Shown: in pieces, positions 61,732 to 64,000 of the stretch
How the letters are laid out: each line of letters opens with the position of its first letter
Numbering within the stretch: the first letter of the stretch is position 1
DNA from: Gelatoporia subvermispora B
Taxonomy: Eukaryota > Basidiomycota > Agaricomycetes > Polyporales > Gelatoporiaceae
NCBI GenBank assembly: GCA_000320605.2
Contig: KB445792.1
Location: 1,431,581 to 1,495,580, forward strand
Direction of reading: 5' to 3'
Length of the DNA: 64,000 bases
The notes under the pieces: generated by a model
What the model saw: the letters and a program-made list of their open reading frames with translations, nothing else
Databases searched by the model: none
What the model was told of the DNA's origin: nothing
Program-made: the position numbers and the translations under genes

Positions 61732-64000
61732 ATGGCTCCTCGCATTGCTCCATCGGGTTCGCAAGGCGACCGAGGTGGCACTCCGGCGCGTGGCCGTGGC
61801 GGCGCGAGCAACCGTCCTGCACTTGCTGGACGTGGCGGCGGCGCGAACGTTCGTCCGGCGATTGCTAGTCGTGGCGGCGGCGCTATAACGCGTCCCGCTA
61901 TTACTGGCCGAGGCGGCGGTGCGACTCAACCCGGCCCTGGACGTGGCGGCGCTATCATTCAGCCCAACATCGCAAGCCATGTCACTACCATCGGTGTCAA
62001 GCGCACCGCGTATGGCACGAAGGGACGAAGGATCCCTGTCTTCACTAACCATTTCCCGGTGGCGATCCCGGACAGTGTGATCCACCATTATGATGGTACG
62101 TAACTCATGATCATCCGTGTGGCACGCGCTTTGAACCATCAATGAACGCGCTCCGTTCGTGGCCACAGTCGGTACGTACACTATTCAGCGTCTCGCACTC
62201 TGTTTCGAACGCACATACTTTAGTTATCAATGGGTCCTCCGAGAAGACGCTCCCCGCTCGACTCAATATCGAGTTAATCGAGCGCCTGCAACGCGTGGTG
62301 GCCCCCGATGTTTTCACACCCAAAGCTGTATATGATGGTCGGAAGAACATGTTCGCTGCACGCGAACTTCCATTCGGCGAGCCGGAAGTGACGAGCAAGG
62401 AGGTGCGCGATGACACTTGCCTATCGACGACGTTTACTAGATCTATGTTCAGTTTGATGTGACCCTCGGGGATCCCGCAACTCCGGCGCAGTTAGCATCT
62501 GGCAGAGGGCCTAAAGTCTACAAGATTCGTTTGACGCACGTGGCGACCATTAACCCCGAGTAAGCATACGCGTCTTTATGGCCCGTATCGGTGCTTGATG
62601 ACGACTTGCACAGGGTCCTGTTGCGTTTCTTGGAAGGTAAACAATCCCAGGACAACATGGTATTGACGGCGATCACGGTACGGTGCTATTGTACTAGCGT
62701 TAAGTGAAAGTGACACGAGTCTATCAGGCGCTGAATGTCGTGGTGAGGATGGACCCGACGATCAAATGGCCCTTCAATGTGCGATCGTTCTTCACGGACA
62801 TGGAGACGAAGAATATCGGTTCCGGTATTGTCCTGTGGCGCGGCTACTTCCAATCCGTTCGCCCTGCTCCGGGACGAATGCTCATCAACGTCGACATCTC
62901 CACTGGTACTATGTATCAGCCGGGGCCTTTGATCGACCTCTGCCTGGCCTCCATGGGCAAGCCGACTCCACAGTGGCTGACCGCCAAAGAGCTCCCCGAA
63001 CGAGAGCGTATCAAACTACAGCGGTTCATCTCCGGCATTCGGGTCATCACGAAGTCACCCGGACCGCAAGGACAGGCGAACCGGAGGGCCACCCCGCGTG
63101 TAGTCAAGAAACTCACGCAAGCTGGGGCCGATGCACTGTCTTTCACTATGCGCGAAGGCGGTACTATGACAGTCGCGCAATACTTCCAGAAGACCTATAA
63201 CCAACGCCTGAAGTTCCCTGCACTTCCGTGCGTGGAGGTATGTAGATGTGCGCAGAGCATCCTCCGCCTTCATTTAATATCTTTGATCAGGTTGGCTCTG
63301 GAGCACTCATTCCTCTGGAACTGTGTGACGTGGAGCCAGGCCAAATCATGCGCAAACAAGTTCCCCCGGAGAAGACGAAGGATGTTTTGGAGTTCGCCAC
63401 GAAGAGGCCAAGCGACCGGCTCGAAAGCATCAAGCGCGGCCTGGGTGTGCGTATATTTTCGACATTATTGCAATATGTGACACTGATTTGTATCGTATTC
63501 CGCAGGTCCTTGCATACGGAGAGTCGGAATACGTGAGAGTAAGATCAGATGTACTTGAGCTGTATAGGTACTCGCTCATCCCTTCATAGGAATTTGGTAT
63601 GCGGGTGGACACAGCGAACGCGACCCTTGGTCTCGAAGCTCGCGTACTCGAGCCGCCGACTCTGAAGTACGGGCCGCGTTCAAAGCAACCCAATATTGTA
63701 AACCTACTTCTTTCTTTTGATGCTTGTGGCTGATGCTCTTTGTGCTCGAGACACCGGAAAGGGGCGCTTGGAATATGTACGTTCAGCCCATCTTGTGTTC
63801 GCGGGGCCAGGCTCCTCACGCAGTACATTCAGGATCGACAAAAAATTCTATAGAGCAGCTGCCATTAAGCAATGGATAGTCGTCATCTTCGAAAGTGATC
63901 GTCGCTTCAGACAAGAGGATGCTGATGCTACGATCAGAGGATTGTTATCGGCGTGCCGCGAAGTTGGTGAGTCTCTTGAGTCTTGTTTGCGTCACTAGGC
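61732..64000 (+). CDS. Argonaute protein, N-terminal part (3' end outside window)
   Basis: Exons 61732-62095, 62169-62171, 62224-62402, 62453-62559, 62614-62677, 62728-63237, 63291-63446, 63506-63538, 63590-63697, 63751-63776 and 63833-63966 code for at least 561 residues, and the last donor (63967) leads out of the window. Argonautes bind small RNAs and silence complementary transcripts in RNAi and quelling. The first 90 residues are RG/RGG repeats. The N domain, linker 1, a PAZ domain (MTVAQYFQKTYNQRLKFPALP, shown here as VAQYFQKTYNQRL) with LIPLELCDVEPGQ, linker 2 and the start of the MID region (AAAIKQWIVVIFE) are recognisable. The PIWI catalytic domain is not in view. A 3-nt exon is inferred. 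Confidence 0.93.

Overview
This window is nuclear DNA of a basidiomycete fungus, most likely an agaricomycete. The evidence is protein genes broken by many short GT-AG introns (mostly about 45-100 nt), micro-exons, GC-rich exons, short intergenic gaps, an intron-bearing tRNA gene, and a eukaryotic gene set (ESCRT-III, CENP-A, Pol I factor, Argonaute, NAD-IDH, PDH). I could not run searches. Gene names rest on reading the spliced proteins. Exon boundaries were worked out by hand, and each multi-exon model called as complete has a summed coding length divisible by three.

Layout, left to right. 0-6 kb: tail of a probable transcription factor, an exo/endonuclease-family gene, VPS24 and the catalytic subunit of mitochondrial NAD-isocitrate dehydrogenase (IDH2). 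6.6-14 kb: the large RNA-binding protein SSD1 and an RTA1-like 7-TM protein. 14-21 kb: an RNase P/MRP-type zinc protein, a BTB protein, a small unknown protein and VID27. 21-30 kb: glutamine synthetase, ER J-protein ERJ5, AP-1 sigma, exonuclease REX3 and ceramide synthase LAG1. 30-38 kb: a Gfd2-like DEDDh nuclease, centromeric histone H3 (CENP-A) and a 973-residue low-complexity protein. 38-48 kb: a membrane-anchored cupin, a subtilase without signal peptide flanked by a 112-bp direct duplication, Pol I factor RRN7 and a conserved unknown protein. 47-57 kb: IDH1, a membrane alpha/beta hydrolase, an ACMSD-like amidohydrolase, a short-chain dehydrogenase and PDB1. 57-64 kb: trifunctional HIS4, tRNA-Gln(CUG) and the 5' part of an Argonaute gene that leaves the window.

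Functionally the region mixes housekeeping genes. Mitochondrial carbon metabolism is represented by both NAD-IDH subunits and PDH E1 beta. Nitrogen and amino-acid synthesis is represented by GLN1 and HIS4. Membrane traffic and lipids are covered by VPS24, VID27, AP-1 sigma, LAG1 and RTA1-like. RNA metabolism is prominent: SSD1, REX3, the Gfd2-like nuclease, the Rpr2-like protein, RRN7 and Argonaute. I see no CRISPR array, prophage, intact transposon or secondary-metabolite cluster. The most interesting points are an apparently intact nuclease centre in SSD1, a probable 3-nt micro-exon in Argonaute, the flanking duplication around the subtilase, and several conserved-looking unknown genes.
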